The notes beneath the pieces are model-generated. The model saw only the letters and a list, made by a program, of their open reading frames with translations. It was not told the origin of the DNA and made no database searches. From a virus, in IMG/VR virus record IMGVR_UViG_3300050138_000571, positions 32,293-96,292 of that record: a DNA stretch of 64,000 nucleotides; one strand, written 5' to 3'. Positions within the stretch are counted from its first letter, which is position 1; every line of letters begins with the position of its first letter. Both the position numbers and the translations under genes were made by a program. Positions 16,392 to 23,582 of the stretch are shown here, piece by piece.

Positions 16392-16404
16392 GCGTTCGCT
16401 ATAG
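16392..16404 (+). promoter_or_regulatory. Class A motif
   Basis: GCGTTCGCTATAG with the spacer GCAGATC before ATG, the most frequent spacer sequence. It follows the preceding stop codon by 1 nt. Confidence 0.8.
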
Positions 16405-16411
16405 GCAGATC

Positions 16412-16765
16412 ATGGACAAGTTCTTCACCGGCACCGGCAACATTCGTAAGGACCACTTCGGCAGGATCGTCATCGACAACTGTCCGTCCGATTCCGAACA
16501 CCTGTGCGATTCCGAACACCTGTGCGATTCGAAGACGGACCCGGTTCAGAACCGACCGCTCTGCAGGAAGCTCGTCGAGGAAGCCTTCGAGGGGTTTCTT
16601 GGGAAAACGGGAACGCTGGTCCTGACGATTTCTCTCAAAGAAGAGAGTGTGGGGGCCGTCCCCACCGAGACCCATACCGCCAAAACTGTCAAGTACAGCG
16701 TAGCGGCCCCTGGAGCGCTGGCGGAGGCCGTGGTCGCGGCCCTGGAGCAGCTCGATGGCAATTAA
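16412..16765 (+). CDS. Hypothetical protein with DSEHLC tandem repeat
   Basis: A 117-residue protein starting 7 nt after a class A motif. Residues 27-38 are two identical DSEHLC units from an exact 18-bp DNA duplication. The second half has strands (GTLVLTISL, KTVKYSVAAPG) and a helix. No family recognised. It overlaps the next gene by 11 bp. Confidence 0.65.
   Translation: MDKFFTGTGNIRKDHFGRIVIDNCPSDSEHLCDSEHLCDSKTDPVQNRPLCRKLVEEAFEGFLGKTGTLVLTISLKEESVGAVPTETHTAKTVKYSVAAPGALAEAVVAALEQLDGN
16490..16525 (+). repeat. Exact 18-bp tandem duplication
   Basis: GATTCCGAACACCTGTGC occurs twice head to tail inside a coding region and keeps frame. A third partial unit (GATTCG) follows. Confidence 0.9.
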
Positions 16766-17336
16766 GTCCCATTCAAGGGCACGAGGGAATGATTGTGGGC
16801 CAGCGCCTAAAAAGGCCCACAAGAAGCCCGTCTCCTACGCGCAGCACAAGTGGGACACGCTTTGGAAGTCCCTCCTCACCACGAACGGCCGCATCGACAA
16901 GGCAAAATTGATGATCGAGCTGGCGGACTACTCGATCCTGATGGAAGAGGCAGGCAAAGTCTACGAGTACGTCACCGGCGGTCGAGTCAATACCGTCAGG
17001 ACGATGTCCGCCGACGTCATCAACGCGGCCGTCGAGGCCGACAACGAAACTCTCGGGGAAATCCTCACCGACGAGAAGGAACAGTGGGAGCAGGATCGCG
17101 GGGCCCGGGATCCGGTCGTCGAACGACTCGAAAATGTTTGCTACGTGCGCCTCGGCAGCCCGACGGCGAGCTTCGAGGGACGCCACATCCACATCACGAT
17201 CCCCGGGGGTACGTACTCCGCGGCCTGGTGCTCGACGACCGAGCAGCTCTTCCTCGACACGGCCTCACCTCTGCCCGCGGATTGGGTAGACACGGCGAAA
17301 GAAGCCGCCAAAGCGTTACTGAGCAAGGAGCAATAG
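16755..17336 (+). CDS. Hypothetical protein
   Basis: A 193-residue protein with a basic N-terminus, a helical middle (residues 30-130) and a strand-rich part (HIHITIPGGTYSAAWCSTTEQLF). It overlaps the preceding gene and is adjacent to the next. No family recognised. Confidence 0.65.
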   Translation: MAIKSHSRARGNDCGPAPKKAHKKPVSYAQHKWDTLWKSLLTTNGRIDKAKLMIELADYSILMEEAGKVYEYVTGGRVNTVRTMSADVINAAVEADNETLGEILTDEKEQWEQDRGARDPVVERLENVCYVRLGSPTASFEGRHIHITIPGGTYSAAWCSTTEQLFLDTASPLPADWVDTAKEAAKALLSKEQ

Positions 17337-17969
17337 ATGTTCACCAAGGACGAGTACAACAAGCTGAATGAGCTGGTTTTCCGCGATGACTATTCCGGCT
17401 ACAAGCCGACGGTCCTGGAGATCCCCAACGGTGACAGCAAGGTCGACGCCGAGAAGCGTTACGCGCATGTTGCAACAAAGTACTTCACGACGGCCCAGCA
17501 ACGGATCGACCTGATGCCATTCCTGCAGAAGGCCCACAAGCTGGCAATGGACATCGCGGTCGCCATTCGGATGCCGCCCGAGTTCCATCCGCAGATGGAG
17601 GTAAGCGCCCTTCGCGTTCTGGAGTACCCACCTGGAGCATTCAGCAACGAACACTGCGATTTTGACCTGTTTACCCTGTCGCTCTACCGAGACCAACCCG
17701 ATCGGTTCGTCTCAAAGAGCATGGGCAACGACACTCTCCGCTACGTTCGGTACTACAATTTGCAGGCGCACATGGGCGAGCTGGGTACGGAGATCGGGCT
17801 CGGAGAGGCGACTCCCCACTCGGTACTGCCGAGCGAGACGGTACAGCGCTCGATCGTCTACTTCGCGATCCCGGCCTGGGACGCGACCCTCCCGTCGGGC
17901 GTCAAGGTTCGAGACTGGCTGAACTCCAGAATGGCCAGGAGCCGTACAGAATTCAAGACGTACGAATGA
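17337..17969 (+). CDS. 2-oxoglutarate/Fe(II)-dependent oxygenase-like protein
   Basis: A 210-residue protein with the facial triad His106-x-Asp108 (EHCDFD) and distal His161 (ATPHSVLP), followed by Arg171 (QRSIVYFAIP), which normally binds 2-oxoglutarate. The arrangement fits the double-stranded beta-helix oxygenases. Phage members may hydroxylate nucleobases, proteins or small molecules; the substrate cannot be told. ATG directly follows the TAG of the previous gene. Confidence 0.7.
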   Translation: MFTKDEYNKLNELVFRDDYSGYKPTVLEIPNGDSKVDAEKRYAHVATKYFTTAQQRIDLMPFLQKAHKLAMDIAVAIRMPPEFHPQMEVSALRVLEYPPGAFSNEHCDFDLFTLSLYRDQPDRFVSKSMGNDTLRYVRYYNLQAHMGELGTEIGLGEATPHSVLPSETVQRSIVYFAIPAWDATLPSGVKVRDWLNSRMARSRTEFKTYE

Positions 17970-18509
17970 CAAAAAAGTGCAGGGGATGTCCACAAACAGA
18001 TGACGACCGGACAAAATTTCACGGGCACCCCAAAAACAAGAACCGCCTCCAGTCCTGGTGCATAGCGTGCGCGAAGGCGCAGGCCGCCCTTCCAGAAAAC
18101 AAGGCACAGCGCAATGCCCGCCTGGCTCTTCCAGAAAACAGGGCAAAGAAGGCCGTCTACTGCTCCGATTACAACGCTCGCCCCGAAGTCAAAAGTGAAG
18201 AACGCCGACAACTACCTTCGTCGTTTCTACAAAATAAGCCTAGCGCAGCGCGACGCCCTGCTGGAGTCACAGGGTGGCCGATGCGCCAATCCGGGTTGCC
18301 GCACTGACACTCCTGGAGGCAACAAGACGTTCCATCTAGACCACGACCACTCCTGCTGCCCAGGCGATGAATCATGCGGTAAGTGCATACGAGGACTGCT
18401 CTGCCACGACTGCAACGTAGGGAGCGGACTTTTCGATGACGATCCCGTCAAACTCCAGGGGCACGCTGACTACCTGAAAGCGTGGGCGGATCGGAAGGCC
18501 GGCAAATGA
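17966..18509 (+). pseudogene. HNH endonuclease (endonuclease VII-like), frameshifted
   Basis: The first frame from 17966 encodes a Cys-rich N-terminus (CRGCP, WCIACAKAQ) and runs out of homology near 18190. The next frame then gives the catalytic part: GGRCANPGCR, HLDHDHSCC, CIRGLLCHDCN. One extra A in the AAAA run at 18191-18194 accounts for the shift, since removing it yields a continuous 180-residue endonuclease VII-type protein. It is either a decayed homing gene, a sequence error or, less likely, a +1 programmed frameshift. The rest shows no decay. Confidence 0.7.
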
Positions 18510-18676
18510 TCGTCGATCTGCTCAGGTCCCCGCGGTTCTTTCCGGGGGTCATCATCGTGCTGCAGGCCTGCGCGGCGATCCGCTGGGGAGTTGCCGGCAG
18601 CGCCTGGAATGCGTTCTATTGGGCCTTTGCCGTCGGCCTCAACACGATCTGCACCTTCGGGAAGCTCGGCCAGTAG
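18506..18676 (+). CDS. Small membrane protein
   Basis: A 56-residue protein whose ATG overlaps the preceding TGA. Two hydrophobic segments (FFPGVIIVLQACAAI and NAFYWAFAVGLNTICTF) suggest two short membrane helices. A holin-like or modulating role is possible but unsupported. Confidence 0.6.
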   Translation: MIVDLLRSPRFFPGVIIVLQACAAIRWGVAGSAWNAFYWAFAVGLNTICTFGKLGQ

Positions 18677-18689
18677 GCGTTCGCTATAG
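18677..18689 (+). promoter_or_regulatory. Class A motif before dut
   Basis: GCGTTCGCTATAG then GCAGATC and ATG. It fixes the dUTPase start at 18697. Confidence 0.8.
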
Positions 18690-18696
18690 GCAGATC

Positions 18697-19188
18697 ATGG
18701 GCAAACCAGTCACAGTCAAAATCAAGAAGTTGCACAAAGACGCCAAGTTGCCGGTTTTCTCGACGGAAGGCGCGGCCGGAGCAGATCTCCACGCGTACAT
18801 CCCCAGAGACGGACACTCGGCCCAGTTCGCCGATTCGAAGGGCCCATTCACCCGCATCTACGCGGACGACCACGCAGTCATCGGCTGTGGCATCGCCATC
18901 GAGGTGCCCGAAGGCTACGAGGCGCAGGTCCGGCCGCGATCGGGGCTCGCCGCAAAGCTAGGGATCTCCATCGTGAACTCCCCCGGCACCATCGACAGCG
19001 ACTTCCGCGGTGAGATCGGAGCCATCCTCATCAACCATGGTGCGCTCCCCTTCGACGTCTACACCGGCGACCGCATCGCCCAGATTGTGGTGGTGCCGAT
19101 CCCCAAAGTCTGCTTCGTGGAGGCCAACGAGCTGACGGAAACGAAGCGCGGCGCCGGTGGCATGGGAAGCACGGGGGTGTCGTCATGA
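18697..19188 (+). CDS. dut: dUTPase
   Basis: A 163-residue trimeric-type dUTP diphosphatase, the usual size. Motif 1 is GAAGADLHAY, motif 2 is RPRSGLA, motif 3 is NSPGTIDSDFRGEI, motif 4 is GDRIAQIVV and the C-terminal motif 5 is RGAGGMGSTG, with Met in place of the usual aromatic residue. It hydrolyses dUTP to dUMP and PPi, limiting uracil in phage DNA and feeding dTMP synthesis. The frame is open upstream, but the conserved N-terminus and the motif spacing support 18697. Confidence 0.93.
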   Translation: MGKPVTVKIKKLHKDAKLPVFSTEGAAGADLHAYIPRDGHSAQFADSKGPFTRIYADDHAVIGCGIAIEVPEGYEAQVRPRSGLAAKLGISIVNSPGTIDSDFRGEIGAILINHGALPFDVYTGDRIAQIVVVPIPKVCFVEANELTETKRGAGGMGSTGVSS

Positions 19189-19469
19189 AGACCATCGAGA
19201 TGAAATGGTGGATGCCAGAAGCCATCAACACCGCCTCCGACAACGAGATCCTCATCAAAGACATTGTTCAGGCCCTGAGCGGCCAGGAACCGGGGACGAA
19301 CACGGTATCGATCGGAGGCGACACACTCGTCTTCGGCGCCGTCGATGCTGACGGAGACATCTGCATCTACGAGTCCACCATCCGCCGCGCCTCCGCGAAC
19401 GTGGCCTCGGACATCGTCCCGGAAGGCTGTGTAGGGACAAACGTCACAAAGCAGACGAACTTCTCGTAG
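19185..19469 (+). CDS. Small hypothetical protein
   Basis: A 94-residue protein overlapping dut by ATGA. It has a strand-rich centre (NTVSIGGDTLVFGAVDADGD) and a short helical start. No family recognised. Co-transcription with dut is likely. Confidence 0.6.
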   Translation: MKTIEMKWWMPEAINTASDNEILIKDIVQALSGQEPGTNTVSIGGDTLVFGAVDADGDICIYESTIRRASANVASDIVPEGCVGTNVTKQTNFS

Positions 19470-19551
19470 ACTCACGAGAGTTAGTGGGCCGGCTACGGGG
19501 CCTTGTGGTTGAGCTGGGTACGATTTGTGCATCACCGAGATGTGTCTGGCG

Positions 19552-19560
19552 TGCTACAAT
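19552..19560 (+). promoter_or_regulatory. Candidate extended -10 promoter
   Basis: TGCTACAAT fits TGnTATAAT with one mismatch. The hexamer ends 5 nt before ATG, so transcription would start at or near the start codon. No good -35 was found. Confidence 0.45.
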
Positions 19561-19565
19561 AGAGA

Positions 19566-19928
19566 ATGTTCGAAACTCGACTAGAAGACAGCCGCAGCCC
19601 CTTAGAGGCTGTGAGACTTAAAATTGAGGGGCTTATAGCGGCCAGGCTGGGTATCCTACACTGCGAGGCGTCAGATCTGGCGGCTGACATGGAGGCGCTG
19701 ATCGGGCGCCTACGTGGCAAGGGCCACTTGGCCAAGGTCGACGATCTCAAGGCAGGTAGATGGTACCGCACGGCCTCAGACCTCCGGCTCCTACAAGAGC
19801 TGTACACGTTCGTCTGTCAGGTCAGCGGGGTAAAGGAGTCGGCGATCGAGATGGAGATCGTAGACGACGAGAGCGGCCCCAGCGAGATCGAAGACGAGGT
19901 CACGGAAAGCCACCGGATCCGGAGGTAG
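19566..19928 (+). CDS. Hypothetical protein
   Basis: A 120-residue mostly helical protein with an acidic C-terminus. No Shine-Dalgarno sequence is present; a TACAAT box lies 5 nt upstream. The preceding 96 bp intergenic stretch holds only that box. No family recognised. Confidence 0.6.
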   Translation: MFETRLEDSRSPLEAVRLKIEGLIAARLGILHCEASDLAADMEALIGRLRGKGHLAKVDDLKAGRWYRTASDLRLLQELYTFVCQVSGVKESAIEMEIVDDESGPSEIEDEVTESHRIRR

Positions 19929-19929
19929 G

Positions 19930-19942
19930 GCGTTCGCTATAG
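19930..19942 (+). promoter_or_regulatory. Class A motif
   Basis: GCGTTCGCTATAG with a 6-nt spacer to the ATG at 19949, just after the preceding stop codon. Confidence 0.8.
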
Positions 19943-19948
19943 AAAGGC

Positions 19949-20503
19949 ATGGGACAACTCCTGCGCCTTTGGGTGGATGATGAGCGACCTGCGCCTGATG
20001 GTTGGGCCCGGGTAACGACGGCCGCGGAAGCGATCCGCATCCTCGGGGCCTATGAAGTCCATGATATGTCGCTCGACCACGACCTCGGGCACTGCGAAAA
20101 GTGCGTCGGCTGCAAGGGCTACAAGTCCAAGTGCGGGTGCCAGTGTCACTGGTCCGGATACTCGGTCGCCCTCTTCATGGCGACCACCGGCCGCTGGCCC
20201 GAGAAAAAGCCGACCTGCCACAGTGCAAACCCGGCCGGCAAAGCGAACATCGAGGCGACGATCGAACGCTATTTTGGCAAGCAGCTCGCGTCTTCACCTG
20301 GCGAGTTCCGGCTGACGTGGAGAGAGCTGGAGATGGCCCAGCGCTTCACCAAGCGCCATGTCGAGCGCCACCGCAAACAGAAGCAGGCGGCGATCGGTGG
20401 CCGGTTCACCTACAGCTTCACGCCGACGGGTCTCGGTGAGATCGCTGCCATCCACTGCGCGTGCGGCAAGAAGAAGACCCTGACCGACTTCTCGGAGTGG
20501 TAG
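19949..20503 (+). CDS. Cyclic-phosphate-processing receiver-domain-like protein
   Basis: A 184-residue protein. LWVDDERPAPDGW, SLDHDLG, GYSVALFMATTG and HSANPAGKANIE follow the pattern of the cyclic-phosphate-processing receiver domain, a receiver-like fold predicted to act on cyclic or terminal phosphates. A Cys-rich insert (CEKCVGCKGYKSKCGCQCHW) in the loop could bind zinc and is unusual. The C-terminal 60 residues are basic. It is the last rightward gene before the convergent structural block. Confidence 0.65.
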   Translation: MGQLLRLWVDDERPAPDGWARVTTAAEAIRILGAYEVHDMSLDHDLGHCEKCVGCKGYKSKCGCQCHWSGYSVALFMATTGRWPEKKPTCHSANPAGKANIEATIERYFGKQLASSPGEFRLTWRELEMAQRFTKRHVERHRKQKQAAIGGRFTYSFTPTGLGEIAAIHCACGKKKTLTDFSEW

Positions 20504-20506
20504 GGG

Positions 20507-20587
20507 CTAGAACGCGATCGGCGACTTGATCGGCGCGCGCCGAATGGGTCCGGTGCCGGGGATCCAGTTGCGGGTCTCGCCCTTCAT
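20507..20587 (-). CDS. Candidate 26-residue ORF after the last structural gene
   Basis: MKGETRNWIPGTGP continues to SPIAF and TAG. The ATG is 3 nt after the TAA of the upstream gene, so it could be translated by reinitiation. It ends 3 bp before the convergent gene's stop. Basic and Pro-rich. Confidence 0.4.
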   Translation of the reverse strand: MKGETRNWIPGTGPIRRAPIKSPIAF

Positions 20588-20590
20588 CGC

Positions 20591-20929
20591 TTAGACGCCG
20601 GTGCGGCGGGTGTAGGCGGGGTCGACCGGAGCGACCTGCGTCTCGATGCACAGCGTGGCGCTACCGTTGTAGGCGCTGACGTCGATCGGGTTGTTGGACT
20701 GGGACGAGAAGCCGTTCTTCCCGACCACCGGATCCGCGTTCCCCACCGTGAGGGTGGTCGCCGTGGGACAGGACAGGATCTTGACGTGGACCTGCGCCAA
20801 CGCGTCGTTCAGGGTCAGCCAAGCGGTCGTGCCTGGGAACAGCGAAGCGGTCTCGTCAACCGTCAGCACGCCGCCGGAAGTGGCTGCCGTGACGGCCTTC
20901 GAGGACTTGAAGATGGGTATGCCGGCCAT
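20591..20929 (-). CDS. Small structural-type protein
   Basis: A 112-residue protein rich in Thr, Ala and Val with a beta-rich pattern (GTTAWLTLNDALAQVHVKIL, TATTLTVGNADPVVG) typical of small virion or decoration proteins. The start is ATG, 6 nt after a class B motif. No specific family recognised. It is the leftmost sizeable gene of the leftward structural block. Confidence 0.6.
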   Translation of the reverse strand: MAGIPIFKSSKAVTAATSGGVLTVDETASLFPGTTAWLTLNDALAQVHVKILSCPTATTLTVGNADPVVGKNGFSSQSNNPIDVSAYNGSATLCIETQVAPVDPAYTRRTGV

Positions 20930-20935
20930 GACTTG

Positions 20936-20942
20936 ATGATTG
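20936..20942 (-). promoter_or_regulatory. Class B start-associated motif
   Basis: CAATCAT on the minus strand, 6 nt before the ATG at 20929. It lies in a 21-nt gap between leftward genes. Confidence 0.6.
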
Positions 20943-20950
20943 GTGCCGGA

Positions 20951-21526
20951 TTAGATCCAGGCCCAGATGCGGTGCCAGGTGCGCGCAATCCATCCAGAAG
21001 CGACGTTTGCGTCTTCCTTGGCCCGGGCCTCCAGCTCCTTGGCGGCGGCCACAGCGGCTTCCTGGGTGGCCTTGGCGGCCATGGCAGCCGTGGAGTCGAC
21101 AACGGCGACGACCACGGGGTTCTTGAGGTGGCCTACCACCGTCTCCAGCTCCTTGATCACCCTGGACTTGTCGGCCTCAGCCTTGACAGAGTTGACGAAG
21201 GCGGTCAACGCGGTCTCGACGCCCTTGATGGCAGCGTGCGCGTCGGCGTTCAGCTTCTCTTCGACGGCTTTCGCGTCGGCCACAACCTTCGCGGCTTCCG
21301 CTTTCGCGTCAGCATCCATCTTCTCGCAGGCGGTGCAGACGAACTTGCAGCCCTTAGCGACGATCTTCTCGGCCTCGGCGACACCCAGGCGCATATCCTT
21401 GAGGGCGTCCGCCACGATGGCCTTGGCGTCCTTGACGACGACGGTCTCGACCTTTTGGACCTCGCCAACGACGGCAGTTTCGGCCGATTTGATGGCCCCT
21501 TCAACTTCTTGAACCAAATTACTCAT
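20951..21526 (-). CDS. Ala-rich helical protein
   Basis: A 191-residue protein of Ala, Val, Lys and Glu in long amphipathic helices, with CKFVCTACEKMD in the middle (a possible metal or disulfide site) and a Trp-rich end (WIARTWHRIWAWI). It looks like an extended coiled-coil or apolipophorin-like helix bundle. A virion or membrane-associated role is possible. No family recognised. Confidence 0.65.
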   Translation of the reverse strand: MSNLVQEVEGAIKSAETAVVGEVQKVETVVVKDAKAIVADALKDMRLGVAEAEKIVAKGCKFVCTACEKMDADAKAEAAKVVADAKAVEEKLNADAHAAIKGVETALTAFVNSVKAEADKSRVIKELETVVGHLKNPVVVAVVDSTAAMAAKATQEAAVAAAKELEARAKEDANVASGWIARTWHRIWAWI

Positions 21527-21529
21527 AGT

Positions 21530-22072
21530 TCATATGATTGAGAGTGTGTTTGTATAGAGACGTAACTGTCGCGCAATGGCCTCAGTCCTGGGGTCCAGTT
21601 TGAAATTGATGCGCGAGAACTCCCCGAATGCCGCCAGCGCGGCCCGGTCGTAGGCGAGCGCGGCCTGGACCGGGGAGAGGAAGTAGCCAAGGTGACGGAG
21701 CTTGCCGTTGCTCCTGACGTAGGCCCTCCACTTATTTTGTCGGCTCCCCCAAGAGACCCCCTTGAACCCGCTGGTATTATTCGCCTGACGGTCGCGGTTC
21801 GCGCTGTTCAGGTCGCGGGGGTCGGGTCTCAGGTTGCTCTCTCGATTGTTCAGACCGTTGCGGTCGACGTGATCAGGCGGTCCGACAATGCCCATTCTGC
21901 GGGCGATGACCTGATGGAGCGCAACGGTCGTCCGGGTGCCGTCCGGATTACGGACGGAGCGCTGAGCATAGACGGTCTTGTTGCCCTTTTTTGCACACCA
22001 ATTAAATGCGATCAGATCGGCGTGTTTGTCGTCGATCGTTGTGACCTTGCCCTGAGTGAGTTGGATCTCCAC
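21530..22072 (-). CDS. HNH endonuclease with AP2 domain (homing type), copy 2
   Basis: A 180-residue paralogue of the gene at 13397. It shares the N-terminal MEIxLTxGxVTxIDD, the HNH core (DHVDRNGLNNRESNLRP) and the AP2-like domain (GVSWGSRQNKWRAYV, AALAYDRAALAAFGEF). The start is GTG. Unlike its structural neighbours it is preceded by a class A motif, so it probably arrived with its own promoter. It is inserted between two virion-type genes. Confidence 0.85.
   Translation of the reverse strand: MEIQLTQGKVTTIDDKHADLIAFNWCAKKGNKTVYAQRSVRNPDGTRTTVALHQVIARRMGIVGPPDHVDRNGLNNRESNLRPDPRDLNSANRDRQANNTSGFKGVSWGSRQNKWRAYVRSNGKLRHLGYFLSPVQAALAYDRAALAAFGEFSRINFKLDPRTEAIARQLRLYTNTLSII
21534..21540 (-). 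promoter_or_regulatory. Class B motif
   Basis: CAATCAT, 7 nt before the ATG at 21526. It overlaps the last bases after the HNH gene's stop codon, showing how tightly the insertion is fitted. Confidence 0.6.
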
Positions 22073-22078
22073 ACCAAC

Positions 22079-22091
22079 CTATAGCGAACGC
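22079..22091 (-). promoter_or_regulatory. Class A motif in the structural block
   Basis: GCGTTCGCTATAG on the minus strand, 6 nt before the GTG start of the second AP2-HNH gene. It is the only class A copy between 20 and 43.6 kb. Confidence 0.8.
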
Positions 22092-22092
22092 C

Positions 22093-22560
22093 CTATCGAT
22101 CTGGGGGCACGACGGTGAACGCGCTGCCGAGCGAGACCGTCGGCCTCTCGTACGCGAACTTGTAATTCGTCCCGTTCTCGACCAGATCGCCAGAGATGGT
22201 CTGCGTGGAGACGACGGTAGTCGATGGGGCCTGCCCCATCGACCTTCCGCACTTCGAGCAGGCCGGGGGCGTGATGCTCATCCAGACCTGCGGGAATTCG
22301 TGGCTGCCGCCCATCGGGCACATGTCGTTGTAAATGATCTGCGGCCACGGGAGGGGGTACTGCGGCTGGTATGGCGCATCTTTCGAGCCCTTCATCAGCT
22401 CGTCGATGAGTTTCCCGATGCTTCCCATGTCCCCGAGGCCGGGGCAGGCAGGGGCCGTCTTGATGGTGATCGGCGCCGAATCGATGAAGGGTCCCAGCTC
22501 AGCGGCCGTGCCCTCTAATTCGATTATTGTGCCGTCTTTCTTCGTGATCTTTGCTTTCAT
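22093..22560 (-). CDS. Hypothetical protein with CxxC motif
   Basis: A 155-residue protein. The start at 22560 is supported by GAAGGG 6 nt upstream; an upstream in-frame ATG at 22653 is less likely. The N-terminus (ITKKDGTIIELEGTAAEL) recalls short phage proteins with a small beta domain, and the middle has PACSKCGRS, a possible zinc knuckle. No family recognised. Confidence 0.6.
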   Translation of the reverse strand: MKAKITKKDGTIIELEGTAAELGPFIDSAPITIKTAPACPGLGDMGSIGKLIDELMKGSKDAPYQPQYPLPWPQIIYNDMCPMGGSHEFPQVWMSITPPACSKCGRSMGQAPSTTVVSTQTISGDLVENGTNYKFAYERPTVSLGSAFTVVPPDR

Positions 22561-22693
22561 TGGTCGCCCTTCGTGATGGATCGTAGCTCTGCTCGGACCC
22601 TGGTTCGTTCCCGCCCTCGGCCTCGATACGCTTTGTCGGGGCAACAGCCGCAAAGCAGCCGTCCCCGCTCCCGACGGTTACTACCGTAGGCCG

Positions 22694-23023
22694 TCACGGC
22701 GTAGACACCGTCTCGATTCGGAGGTTTTCTGTACGCATTAGGTCATCCACCTTCCGATCGATGGACGCGTACCCCTCGGCAATCACCGCGGCCTGGGTAT
22801 GGGCCCATCTGACAAACTTGGGGTTGATGGACAACCGCCGGAGCGCCTCCCTGCGATTCTGATGCTGGGACCGCTGCGACTCCGATTCCCCGATGGCGCC
22901 GGACGGCTCGTGGGTAAACCGGATCGCGGAGGAGGTCTTGTTGCGCTTCTGGCCGCCGGCCCCCGATCCCCGGTACTGCTCTTCTCGCAGGTCAGATGGC
23001 TTGATGGAGAAAAGAACGGGCAT
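22694..23023 (-). CDS. GGQ-containing release-factor-like protein
   Basis: A 109-residue protein made of little more than the RF-1 catalytic domain. [11 protein letters not shown] (GGQ at residues 23-25), [12 protein letters not shown] and [13 protein letters not shown] match class I release factors and ribosome-rescue hydrolases of the ArfB type. It has no codon-recognition domain and no long basic tail like ArfB. It could hydrolyse peptidyl-tRNA on stalled or terminating ribosomes. A phage copy is uncommon. A class B motif lies 9 nt before the ATG. Confidence 0.75.
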   Translation of the reverse strand: MPVLFSIKPSDLREEQYRGSGAGGQKRNKTSSAIRFTHEPSGAIGESESQRSQHQNRREALRRLSINPKFVRWAHTQAAVIAEGYASIDRKVDDLMRTENLRIETVSTP

Positions 23024-23032
23024 CGCGCCTGA

Positions 23033-23039
23033 ATGATTG
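23033..23039 (-). promoter_or_regulatory. Class B motif
   Basis: CAATCAT, 9 nt before the ATG of the GGQ protein gene, within the 22-nt gap after the endolysin-like gene. Confidence 0.6.
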
Positions 23040-23045
23040 GGACGA

Positions 23046-23540
23046 TTACGCGATGCGGACGTATCCTACTCGGTTCGAGTCGCTGGTCGTCCTGCGGTCG
23101 AGCGCCCAGACCCCAGTGCCCTCGCGTGAGCCCTGGGGGTCGGAGTTCGGATCGACCGTCTGCAGCTTCCCCGTGTCGTCCATGCCTACGACGAGAAAAG
23201 CGTGTCCATGGATCTTGTCGTCATCGATATTGATGCCGACAACCGGGAGCATGTCCGGGGTCAGGTCGGCGGGCGCGATCTGCAGGTCGGGGTTGTTCGA
23301 CCACAGGTGCAAGGCGGACCCGGCCTTCTTGAACGTAGGGGCGACACCCAGCTCGGCAGCGGCTTCGTGCACCCAGAGGGAGCAGGCAGACGCGCAGTAG
23401 GCGGATCCGTGGGGGATCCCCGTGTAATCTTGGTACTGCTCGATGCGGGGGCCCAGGTTTGACTTGGGCGGGGTCTCCAAGATGCCGACGTCGTGCGAAG
23501 CGATTTCGGAGGTCTTTGTGGCGAGGGCAGTTGCTTCCAT
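23046..23540 (-). CDS. CHAP/NlpC-like cysteine peptidase, probable endolysin or tail lysin
   Basis: A 164-residue protein. [17 protein letters not shown] places a nucleophile at Cys49 at the start of a helix, [10 protein letters not shown] gives His113, and a polar residue follows in DPNSDP. This is the papain-like arrangement of CHAP and NlpC/P60 peptidoglycan hydrolases. There is no signal peptide. Location among tail genes allows either host lysis or local wall digestion at infection. It starts 6 nt after a class B motif. Confidence 0.7.
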   Translation of the reverse strand: MEATALATKTSEIASHDVGILETPPKSNLGPRIEQYQDYTGIPHGSAYCASACSLWVHEAAAELGVAPTFKKAGSALHLWSNNPDLQIAPADLTPDMLPVVGINIDDDKIHGHAFLVVGMDDTGKLQTVDPNSDPQGSREGTGVWALDRRTTSDSNRVGYVRIA

Positions 23541-23546
23541 GCCCCA

Positions 23547-23553
23547 ATGATTG
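23547..23553 (-). promoter_or_regulatory. Class B motif within a palindrome
   Basis: CAATCAT sits inside the perfect palindrome CCCCAATGATTGGGG (23543-23557) and ends 6 nt before the ATG at 23540. Confidence 0.6.
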
Positions 23554-23582
23554 GGGGCCCGCCGGCCTAAGACCGCGAATCC

